A stretch of 64,000 nucleotides of DNA. Source: Fodinibacter sp963730365 (GTDB taxonomy: Bacteria; Actinomycetota; Actinomycetes; Actinomycetales; Dermatophilaceae). The stretch lies in NCBI GenBank assembly GCA_963730365.1, contig CAVSRM010000008.1, forward strand, positions 372,001-436,000, read 5' to 3'. Every line of letters starts with the position of its first letter. The first letter of the stretch is position 1. The notes below the pieces were generated by a model. It had not been told where the DNA came from and searched no databases. It worked only from the letters and a program-made list of their open reading frames with translations. Positions 26,763 to 35,456 of this stretch are shown here, piece by piece. A program made the translations under genes and the position numbers.

Positions 26763-27629
26763 TCACGGTGTGGGCCGCATCCACGTCGCGGCGTGCTCGG
26801 CGACGTACGCCTCGACGGTCCGCGGAGGCTTCCCCAGCAGCCGCCCCAAAGTCGGGTCCACGCGCTCGGCGTCCCCCCGCCGCAGGCCGGTGTGCAGCAC
26901 GGTCTGCACGGCGACCTGGGCGAGCGGCAGGTGTTGACCTCGCAGGTGTCGGGCGTACCCGAGGACGGAGGCCGGCTGGTAGCTGATGGTGCGACCCAGC
27001 ACCCGGGTGAGGATCGCGGCGACCTCGTCGAACGTGACGGCCCGTGGTCCGGTCAGGGTGTATCCGCGACCCCGGTGCGGGCCGGGGTCGACGAACACGA
27101 AGGCGGCCGCGTCGCCGATGTCACGGGTGTCGATGAACGCGACCCTCCCCTGCCCTGCCGGGAGGTGGATCCGGTCGTCCTCGACGATGTCGCGACGGTA
27201 GGCGTCGGCGAGGTTCTGGGCGAAGAAGCCCGGTCGCAGGACGGTCCAGCACGGCACGTGGTCGCGCAGGTGTGTCTCGACCCGGTGGTGTGGCACGACG
27301 CGGTTGGTGTCGGCGCCGGCGACCGACGAGAACACGACGTGCTCCACCCCGGCGCTGACCGCGACGTCGGTCAGCGCGTTCAGGGTCGGGCCCACACGCG
27401 CGACCGGTGGTGGCCGCAGCAGGAAGACACCGCGGGCACCCTCAACGGCCGGCCCGAAGGTCTCCGGTCGGAACAGGTCCAGCTCTACCGGTTCCACCCC
27501 CGGCTCGGGATCGAGGAGGTCATGGGCCCGCACACCGGCGCGGACGGGGATTCCGCGCTGACGCAGCGCGCGAACGGTGGCTCCGCCGACGTTGCCCCCC
27601 GCGCCGACGACGAGGACGGGGCCCCTCAC
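26763..27629 (-). CDS. NmrA-like NAD(P)-binding oxidoreductase
   Basis: 288 residues. N-terminal Rossmann motif VVGAGGNVGGATVRAL, then FSSVAGAD and LRPGFFAQNLAD typical of NmrA/atypical SDR proteins. GTG 27629 overlaps the stop of the upstream reductase gene (GTGA), fixing the start. Related proteins reduce quinones or act as redox sensors; the substrate is unknown. Confidence 0.85.
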   Translation of the reverse strand: MRGPVLVVGAGGNVGGATVRALRQRGIPVRAGVRAHDLLDPEPGVEPVELDLFRPETFGPAVEGARGVFLLRPPPVARVGPTLNALTDVAVSAGVEHVVFSSVAGADTNRVVPHHRVETHLRDHVPCWTVLRPGFFAQNLADAYRRDIVEDDRIHLPAGQGRVAFIDTRDIGDAAAFVFVDPGPHRGRGYTLTGPRAVTFDEVAAILTRVLGRTISYQPASVLGYARHLRGQHLPLAQVAVQTVLHTGLRRGDAERVDPTLGRLLGKPPRTVEAYVAEHAATWMRPTP

Positions 27630-28132
27630 GGCGGGTCCTCGTCGACGTCGAGGTGGAGCACGCTCAGGTGGTCGCGCCGGGCAGCCTCGCAGAGCTCGCC
27701 GTGGGTGGGGGCGCGGTCGAGGTTGATCCGGATGCCGAGGCGTCTGTTGGCCTTCGCCACCCCCACCGCCTCGATCAGCTCTCCGTAGACGTCGGCCACG
27801 GCGTCGGGGTCCTCCACCAGCACGGCGGTGGCGGGCAGGCGACGACCGAACAGGGTGACCTCGACCGCGGTCGGGCGCCCGCGGAGGTTGAACCGCCACC
27901 CCGAGCTCGTCAGCACCAGGAGCCGCCCGTCGGGTCGGCGGTGGTAGGCCACCGGCGTCGAGTACACCCGACCGGAGCGACGCCCGGTCACGTGCAGCAG
28001 CATGAGGTCCCGTCCGACCGCCGCCGAGCGACGCCGCCCGGACAACAGCCAGGACAGGACCGGGTTCCCGACAGCGATCACCAGTCCGGGAGGAGTCACC
28101 CGCTCCACGGGACGGGGTTGGGAGGACGTCAT
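27626..28132 (-). CDS. Nitroreductase-type deazaflavin-dependent (Ddn-like) oxidoreductase
   Basis: 168 residues with the split-barrel Ddn/FDOR pattern: HVTGRRSGRVYSTPVAYHRRPDGRLLVLTSSGW and LRGRPTAVEVTLFGRR. Proteins of this family use reduced F420 to reduce quinones, nitro compounds or aldehydes (family knowledge). First gene of the operon and 13 bp downstream of a perfect palindrome. Confidence 0.82.
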   Translation of the reverse strand: MTSSQPRPVERVTPPGLVIAVGNPVLSWLLSGRRRSAAVGRDLMLLHVTGRRSGRVYSTPVAYHRRPDGRLLVLTSSGWRFNLRGRPTAVEVTLFGRRLPATAVLVEDPDAVADVYGELIEAVGVAKANRRLGIRINLDRAPTHGELCEAARRDHLSVLHLDVDEDPP

Positions 28133-28144
28133 GCCACCACGTTA

Positions 28145-28162
28145 CGCTACGAATCCGTAGCG
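28145..28162. promoter_or_regulatory. Palindromic operator of the Ddn-NmrA-TetR-MobA operon
   Basis: CGCTACG-AATC-CGTAGCG, 7-bp perfect arms, just upstream of the first gene. Size and symmetry fit a TetR dimer site and a TetR gene is in the same operon. Confidence 0.6.
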
Positions 28163-28279
28163 AAAAGTCCGGCGTGGAGCGACCGCACCTGCGAGGCCGA
28201 CACCTGGTTCTCGCTCTGGAGGGCCCGGCCCACGTGCTGGACGGTGCGGTGTCCCGGTGGCATCGGGAGGGGTCACCGC

Positions 28280-29602
28280 TCAGCGGCAGCGACAGCGGGC
28301 CGGTGTGGGCCGGCGGCGGTCTCCGCGGTCGGTGAGGACCCCGACCAGCCCGGCCCGGGCATAGGCGACGACCGGCCGCTGCCCACGGACCGAGGTGCAC
28401 ACCCAGGCCGCTGTCAGCGCCGAGACGTCCGCGACCCGCCCGATCCGGAAGAGCGAGGTGGTCTCCTCGACGGCGGGGTCCTCGCCGGCTCGGAGGACGG
28501 TCTGCACGTCAGGTGCCAGCGCCAGGGCACTGATGACGACGGCGACGTTGTCGAGGTCGTCGGACCCCAGGGCGGCAAGAGCTCGTGCTCGACCCAACCT
28601 CACTCGCTCGAGCACGGCGTGGTCGGCCGCGTCCCCGATCACGACCGGCAGCCTGCTGTCCCGCGCCGTCGGAAGATTCCGCGCGCCGGCAGTGCGCTCC
28701 ACGATCACGCACGGCACCTGCAGCTCGCTGAGCAGCTGACCGACGCGAAGCCCGACCTGCCCCAGCCCCGAGACCACCACGTGGTTGCGCCACGGGACAC
28801 TTCGCGGGCCGATCAGTGCAGCCGTTCGAGCGCTGACGATCCACTCCACCAGCCCCGCGACCAGGGCGCCGGTGAATCCGATCCCGAGCAGCATGAGCAG
28901 GGCGGAGGCCACCAGGTACCACCCGGGCGCGCCGTGCGACAGGGCGTCTGCGGGGCCGACCGTCGAGACCAGCCGGGTGGAGGCGTAGAAGGCCTGGAGG
29001 ATGCTCTCGTGGAGCACGAGCACGGCGAGCACCCACTCGACGGCGATGATGCCGAGCAGTCCCCACAGGCCCGCGACGAGCAGACCCTGGGCCCCGCCGT
29101 GGCGGTGGGGGACCCAGCGGAGGATGCGCGCGGCAGGTCCGTTGCGTGCCGGGTGCCACGGCCGGACGGTTGCGACGCCCTCGTCGTCGTCGACGACTGC
29201 CCTCGCGCCGGCGTCGCCGCCCAGGATCGCAAGGGCAGCGGGGTGGATGCATGCAGCGACCACGGCCGGTGCTGCGATGTCCGCCGGGGAGGTGACGATG
29301 CAGTTCGGCACCACCGAGGCCAGCTGTCGCCCGATCGTGCGGTCGAACACCGTCACCACCATGGGCACCGACGGCTGGAGGTTCTCGGCGAGCAGCGCAT
29401 GGCGCAGGGCGGCCACGTCGCCTCGCACGATGACCGCGACCCCGTCGACGTGCTCCGCGAATGCCGCGCGCAGCGCCGGCTCGTCAGGGGTGAGCAGGTG
29501 CACCGTCTCGGCACCGTCCGCGACGAGGAAGGTGCACAGCAGGCGGGTCGCCTCCAGGTCCCCGATGACGACGACGCGTGGCGCACTGGTCGTTTCGGGC
29601 AT
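28280..29602 (-). CDS. RCK/TrkA-N protein with membrane segments (K+ channel-like)
   Basis: 440 residues: an N-terminal Rossmann-like domain (VVVIGDLEATRLLCTFL), two or three membrane helices with a pore-like stretch STRLVSTVGPAD (about 190-270), and a second RCK domain beginning HVVVSGLGQVGLRVGQLL. The order RCK-pore-RCK suggests a NAD-gated ion channel. The filter sequence is not a classical TVGYG, so conductance is uncertain. Divergent from the sulfide:quinone oxidoreductase gene, with a matching operator over its own -10. Confidence 0.75.
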   Translation of the reverse strand: MPETTSAPRVVVIGDLEATRLLCTFLVADGAETVHLLTPDEPALRAAFAEHVDGVAVIVRGDVAALRHALLAENLQPSVPMVVTVFDRTIGRQLASVVPNCIVTSPADIAAPAVVAACIHPAALAILGGDAGARAVVDDDEGVATVRPWHPARNGPAARILRWVPHRHGGAQGLLVAGLWGLLGIIAVEWVLAVLVLHESILQAFYASTRLVSTVGPADALSHGAPGWYLVASALLMLLGIGFTGALVAGLVEWIVSARTAALIGPRSVPWRNHVVVSGLGQVGLRVGQLLSELQVPCVIVERTAGARNLPTARDSRLPVVIGDAADHAVLERVRLGRARALAALGSDDLDNVAVVISALALAPDVQTVLRAGEDPAVEETTSLFRIGRVADVSALTAAWVCTSVRGQRPVVAYARAGLVGVLTDRGDRRRPTPARCRCR

Positions 29603-29647
29603 TCGGACTCCGTGGCGTGGTGGGGGAAGGCCGACTCGCTCGCGACT

Positions 29648-29665
29648 GTATACCCATGGGGGTAT
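29648..29665 (-). promoter_or_regulatory. CsoR/CstR-like operator overlapping the -10 of the RCK gene
   Basis: On the minus strand ATACCCC-CAT-GGGTATAC. The outer end supplies TATACA, a -10 about 38 bases before the RCK start codon. Identical to the site at 29719-29736 except for the three central bases. Confidence 0.7.
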
Positions 29666-29718
29666 CGGTGACGACGCTATCGCGGGGCTGGTGAGGTATC
29701 TCTCAGAAAGCTCAGGTC

Positions 29719-29736
29719 ATACCCCGCCGGGTATAC
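29719..29736 (+). promoter_or_regulatory. CsoR/CstR-like operator overlapping the -10 of the SQR gene
   Basis: ATACCCC-GCC-GGGTATAC. GC-tract palindromes flanked by ATAC/GTAT are characteristic of CsoR/CstR (copper- or persulfide-sensing) repressors. TATACC at 29732 is a possible -10, with transcription predicted near 29744. Neither regulator gene is in the window. Confidence 0.7.
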
Positions 29737-29770
29737 CTTCAAGCCATCCACCCACGTCGAAGGAGACGCC

Positions 29771-31228
29771 ATGGCTGACGTCGTCATCCTCGGGGCCGGA
29801 GTCGCCGGTCACACCGCAGCGCTCCACCTGAGTCGTTTGCTCCCCAAGGGACACACGGTCACAGTCGTGTCACCCAACTCGATGTGGAACTGGATTCCGA
29901 GCAACATCTGGGTCGGGGTGGGGAAGATGCCCAAGGAGTCGGTGGTCTTCCCGCTGGCCCCGGTCTACCGGAAGAAGGGGATCATCTTCCGCCAGGCCAA
30001 GGCCGTGGCGATCCGACCCGACGGCGATGCCGACGACGGGCGTGGCGCGGTCGACATCGAGCACACCAGCCCCGAGCGGATCGGGCAGCACGAGCGGATC
30101 CGGTACGACTACCTCATCAACGCCACCGGCCCCCAGCTGAAGTTCGGCATGACACCCGGGCTCGGGCCGGACGGCGGGAACACGGTCTCGGTGTGCACGG
30201 CCGACCACGCCGTGCACGCGGCGGCGGAGCTGACCGCGACCATCGAACGGCTCAAGGCCGGACAGCCCCAGACCCTGGTGGTCGGGATGGGCCACGGCAC
30301 CTGCACGTGCGAGGGCGCGGCGTTCGAGTACGTCTTCAACGTCGACCACGAGCTGCGCGAGGCCGGGGTGCGCGACCTGGCCAGGCTGGTCTACCTGACC
30401 AACGAGGCCCAGCTGGGCGACTTCGGCGTCGACGGGATGACCTTCGACGACCACGGCTTCGAGACGACCTCCCAGCTGTGGACATCGAGCCTGTACCGAG
30501 AGCGCGGCGTCGAAGCCGTGCTCGGTGCGCACGTGCACCGGGTCGAGCCCGGCGTCGTCCACTACGAGACACTCGACGGCGAGATGCGCGAGCTGGCGTT
30601 CGACTTCGGGATGCTGCTTCCCCCGTTCGGCGGTGTGCCGCTGCAGGCGTTCGACCGCGACGGCGGCGACATCACCGCCGAGGTGTTCGCCCCGAGCGGG
30701 TTCATGAAGGTCGACGCCGACTACACCGCCAAGCCCTACGAGGAGTGGCGCGGTGCCGACTGGCCGAAGACCTACCAGTCGGTCGGACACCGGAACGTGT
30801 TCGCCGTGGGGATCGCCTTCGCTCCGCCGCATCAGATCTCACGCCCGCTCAAGAGCCCGAACGGCACCGCGATCGCACCGTCCCCGCCCCGCACCGGGAT
30901 GCCGTCGGGCGTCATGGGCAAGACCGCGGCCCTGACGATCGTGGACCGGATCAAGCATGGCAACGACCGCCCGGCGCACGAGGCCTCGATGGCCGACATG
31001 GGCGCGGCGTGCGTCGCCTCAGCCGGAACCGGCATGCGACGTGGCTCCGCCGCAGCGATGACGATGATGCCGGTCGTGCCCGACTACACGGTGTACCCCA
31101 CAGGTCGCGACCTGGCCGACACCCGCGGCGAGATCGGGCTCAGCGGCCACTGGGCCAAGCTGATGATGCACTACCTCTTCATCCACAAGGCCAAGGGCCG
31201 CCTCGGCTGGCAGCTGATCCCGGAGTGA
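29771..31228 (+). CDS. sqr: Sulfide:quinone oxidoreductase-like FAD flavoprotein
   Basis: 485-residue flavoprotein of the SQR family, oxidising sulfide to persulfide/sulfur and passing electrons to the quinone pool at the membrane. It has the FAD motif VVILGAGVAGHTAALHLSRL at the N-terminus, WNWIPSNIWVGVG, a cysteine pair in GHGTCTCEGAAF, further Cys in SVCTADH and near the C-terminus, and a C-terminal helix MMHYLFIHKAKGRLGW typical of quinone/membrane contact. GAAGGAG precedes ATG 29771. A small conserved-looking ORF follows immediately. Confidence 0.85.
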   Translation: MADVVILGAGVAGHTAALHLSRLLPKGHTVTVVSPNSMWNWIPSNIWVGVGKMPKESVVFPLAPVYRKKGIIFRQAKAVAIRPDGDADDGRGAVDIEHTSPERIGQHERIRYDYLINATGPQLKFGMTPGLGPDGGNTVSVCTADHAVHAAAELTATIERLKAGQPQTLVVGMGHGTCTCEGAAFEYVFNVDHELREAGVRDLARLVYLTNEAQLGDFGVDGMTFDDHGFETTSQLWTSSLYRERGVEAVLGAHVHRVEPGVVHYETLDGEMRELAFDFGMLLPPFGGVPLQAFDRDGGDITAEVFAPSGFMKVDADYTAKPYEEWRGADWPKTYQSVGHRNVFAVGIAFAPPHQISRPLKSPNGTAIAPSPPRTGMPSGVMGKTAALTIVDRIKHGNDRPAHEASMADMGAACVASAGTGMRRGSAAAMTMMPVVPDYTVYPTGRDLADTRGEIGLSGHWAKLMMHYLFIHKAKGRLGWQLIPE

Positions 31229-31233
31229 ATGAC

Positions 31234-31392
31234 ATGAGCCATGACACCTTCAGCCCCACCCCCGACCTGCGCAGCGCTCCGCTGCCCACGAAGAAGACCC
31301 TGCGGATGCGCCGGAACCTGCCCTACCAGGCCTATCGGTTCGCCGCCTTCAACGTGCGCATCCTCCGGATGGTCGCCAAGGGCCACCACTGA
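31234..31392 (+). CDS. Small basic protein co-transcribed with SQR
   Basis: 52-residue ORF 5 bp after the SQR stop: it starts MSHDTFSPTPDLRSAPLPTK and ends with a basic helix, LPYQAYRFAAFNVRILRMVAKGHH at the C-terminus shortened here to its key residues. Codon use follows the neighbours and the position suggests translational coupling. Function unknown; it may be an accessory or membrane-attachment peptide of SQR. Confidence 0.65.
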   Translation: MSHDTFSPTPDLRSAPLPTKKTLRMRRNLPYQAYRFAAFNVRILRMVAKGHH

Positions 31393-31895
31393 CCCGACGT
31401 CGCCTCCGCCCGCCGCCGGCCGGGGTTGTCATCGGCTTCCCGGCACGGCAACCCCCGGGGAGCCCTCTGGCTGTCTGAGGTGTCGGAGGCCCGGGGCGGT
31501 GAGGATGGAGCCGGGTGCCGGGCGCGTCCATCCGCCTGCCCTCGTCCACGACGACAAGGTCGCGCGGTCCACCAGCGGCCAGTCCCGACGCGGGCGACTG
31601 GATGTGTCGTCAGCACACGACGACAACGAGCCAGTGAGGCACGGTGGAGACCCCACCTTTGGCGGACCGGGGGCATCCGAGACGCACGTCGGCGGGAGCG
31701 ATCGGCGAGCTCACAGGCTGTTGGCAACCGCAGCGATGGTAAAGCGCAGGTAAGGACTACGCAGCAATGGTAAAGCGCAGGTAAGGATTGTCAGTCGTGC
31801 AGTCCCGGGACCTGTCGCACGAGGCTCGATCATGGTTTCCTGTCGCTACCGTCGCCGCGATGTAGGCGGGCGCCACCCATCACGACAGGATCTCA
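31393..31895. other. 503-bp gap without a supported gene
   Basis: Open frames here lack ribosome sites and recognisable products. The only clear structure is the direct repeat at 31730-31786. The S8 peptidase promoter must lie at its right end. Confidence 0.5.
31730..31786. repeat. Direct repeat, period 31 bp
   Basis: Two copies of a 26-bp unit, GCAGC(G/A)ATGGTAAAGC then GCAGGTAAGGA, start at 31730 and 31761 and differ at one base in that unit. They lie 110-165 bp before the S8 peptidase gene and could be regulatory. Confidence 0.75.
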
Positions 31896-34800
31896 ATGAA
31901 GCCACTCATGTCCCGCCGGTCGACGAGGGTGGCTCTCGCCGCTGGCGTCGCCGCCGCCCTGACCACGGGCACCCTCGCGACCGCCACCGCCACCGACCCC
32001 GGTGACCCCCGGACGCAGATCGACAAGGCCCCCGCCGCCGAGCTGCAGATCGATGAGGTCAAGGACCCCGCCAAGGGCACCGCCGAGGAGAAGCTCGGCC
32101 AGCACGACCGCGAACTGCTCGACCAGGCGGTCGCCGACGGCGCCAAGCGCGTCACCCTCATCCTCGCCGTCGACAAAGGCCAGACCGCTGCTGTCGCCAA
32201 GGAGATCACCTCGCGTGGCGGTTTCATCGGGATGACCAACGACAAGATCGGCTACGTCCGCGCCAGCGTGCCGACGACGAAGGTCATCTCGGTCGCCGGC
32301 CTCTCCCGGGTCGACGCCGTCGACCTCGACGAATCCGTGCCGGTGCCCAGCCCGGAGGCCGAGGGAAAGAAGTCATCGGGCCAGACCTACCCCGGGCCGA
32401 ACGCGAAGACCCCAGACGCCAACCCCTACATGCCCACGGACGAGACCGGCTCGGTCGACTTCAAGAAGAGCCACAAGACCTGGGACGGTCGCGGGGTCAC
32501 CATCGGCATCCTCGACTCCGGCGTCGACCTGGACCACCCTGCACTGAAGGAGACCAGCACCGGCGAGCGGAAGATCACCGACTGGGTGACCGCGACCGAC
32601 CCGGTCTTCGATGGTGACGGCACGTGGCGCGCCATGCTCACCGAGGTCTCCGGTCCGTCGTTCAGCTACGCGGGCTCCACGTGGACCGGCCCCTCGGGGA
32701 ACTTCCGGATGAACCGCTTCAGCGAGTCGATCACCGCGGGGAGCGAGCCCGGCGGGGACGTCAACCGCGACGGTGACACGACGGACCGGTTCGGCATCCT
32801 CTACGACCCCAGCACGCACGACATCTGGGTGGACGCCGACCAGGACCAGAACTTCGCCGCGAACGAGAAGATGCGGCCGTACGCCGAGAAGTACGACGTC
32901 GGCCACTTCGGCACTGACGACCCGGCGACGGACCTCGTCGAGCAGATGCCGTTCGTCGTCGAGTACCGCGAGGACGTCAGCCTGGCCCCCTACCAGGACC
33001 CGAGCCTGCCCGAGACGACCGACTTCGTGAACATCGGCATCGTCGAGGACGCGCACGGCTCGCACGTGGCCGGCATCGCCGCGGCCAACAGCATGTTCGG
33101 CGGGAAGATGGACGGCCAGGCCCCCGGGGCGAACGTCGTCTCCTCCCGGGCCTGCACCTGGGGTGGTGGCTGTACCGCCGCCGCCCTGACCGACGGCATG
33201 GTCGACCTCGTCGCCAACCGCGGCGTCGACGTCGTCAACATGTCCATCGGCGGCCTCCCGGCCCTCAACGACGGCAACAACGCCCGGGCCGAGCTCTACG
33301 ACCGGATCATTTCCGAGTTCGGTGTCCAGCTCTTCATCTCCGCCGGCAACAGCGGCGCGGGCATCAACACCATCGGCGACCCCTCGGTCGCCACGGACGT
33401 CGTCAGCGTCGCCTCGTCGATCAGCAAGGAGACCTGGCTCGCGAACTACGGCTCGGTCGTCTCGAGCAAGCTCGCGCTGCACAACTTCTCCTCGCGTGGA
33501 CCGCGTGAGGACGGCGGTTTCAAGCCCAACGTCATGGCTCCGGGGTCGGCGATCTCGACGGTCCCGCAGTGGCTGAAGCAGCCCGACGTCGCCGAGGTGG
33601 GCTACACGCTCCCGGTCGGGTACGCGATGTTCAACGGCACGTCGATGGCCTCCCCGCAGGCCGCGGGCTCCGCCGCGCTCCTGCTCTCGGCCGGGTTCGC
33701 CACGGCCACCCCGATCACCCCGAAGCAGTTGCGCGAGTCGATGTACACCTCGGCCGACTACCAGAAGTCGCTCGAGACCGTCGGCCAGGGCAACGGTCAG
33801 GTGGACGTCCCCGGGGCGTGGAAGCTGCTCCGCAAGGACCCCGCCATCGGTGACTACACGACGTCCGCCGACGTCTGCACCGTGCTGTCGGACTACCTCG
33901 CCACCCCCGGCAAGGGCTCAGGCGTCTACAACGACTGCGCGGCCACCGACGGTGGACAGGAGCTCAAGGAGCGCCGGACCTACCCGGTGACGATCACCCG
34001 CACCTCCGGGGTGACCAAGGCCGTCAAGCACACGGTCCGGATCGTCGGCAACGACGGCACCTTCCAGGCGCAGAAGACGGTCAACCTCCGCAAGGACAGT
34101 GCGAAGGTCGTCAACGTGCGGGCCCGGGCCACCACCCCGGGTCTCCACTCGGCGATCCTCGAGATCGATGACCCGTCGACCAAGCTCGTGGACCATCGGG
34201 TGATGCTCGCCGTCGTCGTCTCGCCGGACCTCGAGGCGCCGTCGTACGAGACGACGTCATCGGGCAGGGTCGAGCGCAACCTCTTCGAGCGGATCTACGT
34301 CACCGTCCCCGAGGGCGCCAAGGCCCTGCAGGTCAACCTCGCCGGGATCGCGACGAAGAGCCAGACGCGCTTCGTCGCCTTCAACCCCTACGGGGTGCCG
34401 GTGGACTCGACGTCGTCGATCCAGTGCTACACCAACTACAGCGACCGCTCGGTGTGCAACCCGACCTCGCGGTCCTACGCCGACCCGCTGCCGGGCGTGT
34501 GGGAGCTGATCGTGGAGGCACGGCGCACCTCGCCGTTCCTGTCCAACCCCTACGAGGTGACCGCTGCCGTCCAGGGCGTCACGGTCTCCCCGGAGACCCA
34601 GACCGTGGACGCAACTCCGGGTGAGTCCACGAACGTGGAGTGGGAGGTCACCAACGACTACGGTCCGGTGACCATCGAGCCACAGGGAGGCCCGCTGGGG
34701 TCGGCGGTCTCGGACCGCAAGACCATCGCGGACGGCGCCTTGCAGTCCTTCGAGGTCGTGGTTCCCGAGGGCGCGTCGCGGTTCGACGCCGTCATCGGGA

Positions 34801-35186
34801 ACACCTCCGACCTCGGTGCGGACCTCGACCTCTACGTCTACAACGAGGCGGGCGCCCTCGTGGGCCAGTCGGCTGACGGCGACTCCGAGGAGGCGGTGTC
34901 CATCGTGAACCCGGCAGCGGGGACGTACACCGTCGACGTCGACGGCTACTCGGTCCCCGCAGGAACCACCGAGTACGACTACCGCGACGTGTTCTTCAGC
35001 CCGGCGCTCGGCACGCTCGACGTGCCGTCCACACCGGTCGAGCTGGACGGTGGTGAGTCGGCGACCGTCACGGGCACGCTCAACGCGCTCGCGGAGGCCG
35101 CCGCCGGCCGCCAGCTCTTCGGGGAGATGCGGGTCGTCTCCTCCGAAGGCGCTGTCCTCGGCACCGGCTCGGTTCTCGTCGAGTGA
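31896..35186 (+). CDS. Secreted S8 subtilisin-like peptidase, TPPII-like layout
   Basis: 1096 residues. An N-terminal signal peptide (MSRRSTRVALAAGVAAALTT) is followed by a pro-region with an inhibitor-I9-like fold. The catalytic domain has Asp207 (GILDSGVD), His387 (DAHGSHVAG), oxyanion Asn485 (SAGNSG) and Ser583 (NGTSMASPQA). The 180-residue insertion between Asp and His is much longer than in subtilisins and resembles tripeptidyl-peptidase-II relatives. C-terminal beta domains include a PPC-like module (about residues 900-1040, DLDLYVYNEAG). Acts outside the cell or at the wall. A second ATG at 31908 is possible. Confidence 0.9.
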   Translation: MKPLMSRRSTRVALAAGVAAALTTGTLATATATDPGDPRTQIDKAPAAELQIDEVKDPAKGTAEEKLGQHDRELLDQAVADGAKRVTLILAVDKGQTAAVAKEITSRGGFIGMTNDKIGYVRASVPTTKVISVAGLSRVDAVDLDESVPVPSPEAEGKKSSGQTYPGPNAKTPDANPYMPTDETGSVDFKKSHKTWDGRGVTIGILDSGVDLDHPALKETSTGERKITDWVTATDPVFDGDGTWRAMLTEVSGPSFSYAGSTWTGPSGNFRMNRFSESITAGSEPGGDVNRDGDTTDRFGILYDPSTHDIWVDADQDQNFAANEKMRPYAEKYDVGHFGTDDPATDLVEQMPFVVEYREDVSLAPYQDPSLPETTDFVNIGIVEDAHGSHVAGIAAANSMFGGKMDGQAPGANVVSSRACTWGGGCTAAALTDGMVDLVANRGVDVVNMSIGGLPALNDGNNARAELYDRIISEFGVQLFISAGNSGAGINTIGDPSVATDVVSVASSISKETWLANYGSVVSSKLALHNFSSRGPREDGGFKPNVMAPGSAISTVPQWLKQPDVAEVGYTLPVGYAMFNGTSMASPQAAGSAALLLSAGFATATPITPKQLRESMYTSADYQKSLETVGQGNGQVDVPGAWKLLRKDPAIGDYTTSADVCTVLSDYLATPGKGSGVYNDCAATDGGQELKERRTYPVTITRTSGVTKAVKHTVRIVGNDGTFQAQKTVNLRKDSAKVVNVRARATTPGLHSAILEIDDPSTKLVDHRVMLAVVVSPDLEAPSYETTSSGRVERNLFERIYVTVPEGAKALQVNLAGIATKSQTRFVAFNPYGVPVDSTSSIQCYTNYSDRSVCNPTSRSYADPLPGVWELIVEARRTSPFLSNPYEVTAAVQGVTVSPETQTVDATPGESTNVEWEVTNDYGPVTIEPQGGPLGSAVSDRKTIADGALQSFEVVVPEGASRFDAVIGNTSDLGADLDLYVYNEAGALVGQSADGDSEEAVSIVNPAAGTYTVDVDGYSVPAGTTEYDYRDVFFSPALGTLDVPSTPVELDGGESATVTGTLNALAEAAAGRQLFGEMRVVSSEGAVLGTGSVLVE

Positions 35187-35201
35187 CCGTCCCGGCGTGA
35201 C

Positions 35202-35240
35202 CGGAAGGACCCCGCGGGCTCGCCCCGCGGGGTCCTTCCG
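35202..35240 (+). terminator. Strong hairpin terminator after the S8 peptidase
   Basis: GGAAGGACCCCGCGGG and its complement around a CTCG loop form a 16-bp stem 16 bp after the stop codon. Confidence 0.75.
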
Positions 35241-35275
35241 CGTCCGGCGCGACCTCCTGTGCCCCGCACGACGTC

Positions 35276-35428
35276 CTACGTCCGGAGGGCGGCGCGGGTT
35301 TGCTCCAGGGTGACAGCCGCACCGAGCAGGCGGAGGCCGTCACCTGCTGCGGTGGCGATCACGGCCTTGCTACCGATGCGCGGCAGCCTGATGTCGATGC
35401 GGGCCTTCGGCCGACCTTGAATGGTCAT
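35276..35428 (-). CDS. Possible 50-residue hypothetical protein
   Basis: Minus-strand frame starting MTIQGRPKARIDIRLPRIGS, basic and without low-complexity bias. The frame extends upstream as a shadow of the lipoprotein gene, so if real it starts at 35428. No recognisable family. Weak. Confidence 0.25.
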   Translation of the reverse strand: MTIQGRPKARIDIRLPRIGSKAVIATAAGDGLRLLGAAVTLEQTRAALRT

Positions 35429-35456
35429 CGGCACCACGCGGTGAGACGATGATGCG

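Noticed and set aside
28190..28279. Coding potential downstream of the RCK gene towards the Ddn operon
   Set aside because: Short frame without start or motif; treated as intergenic.
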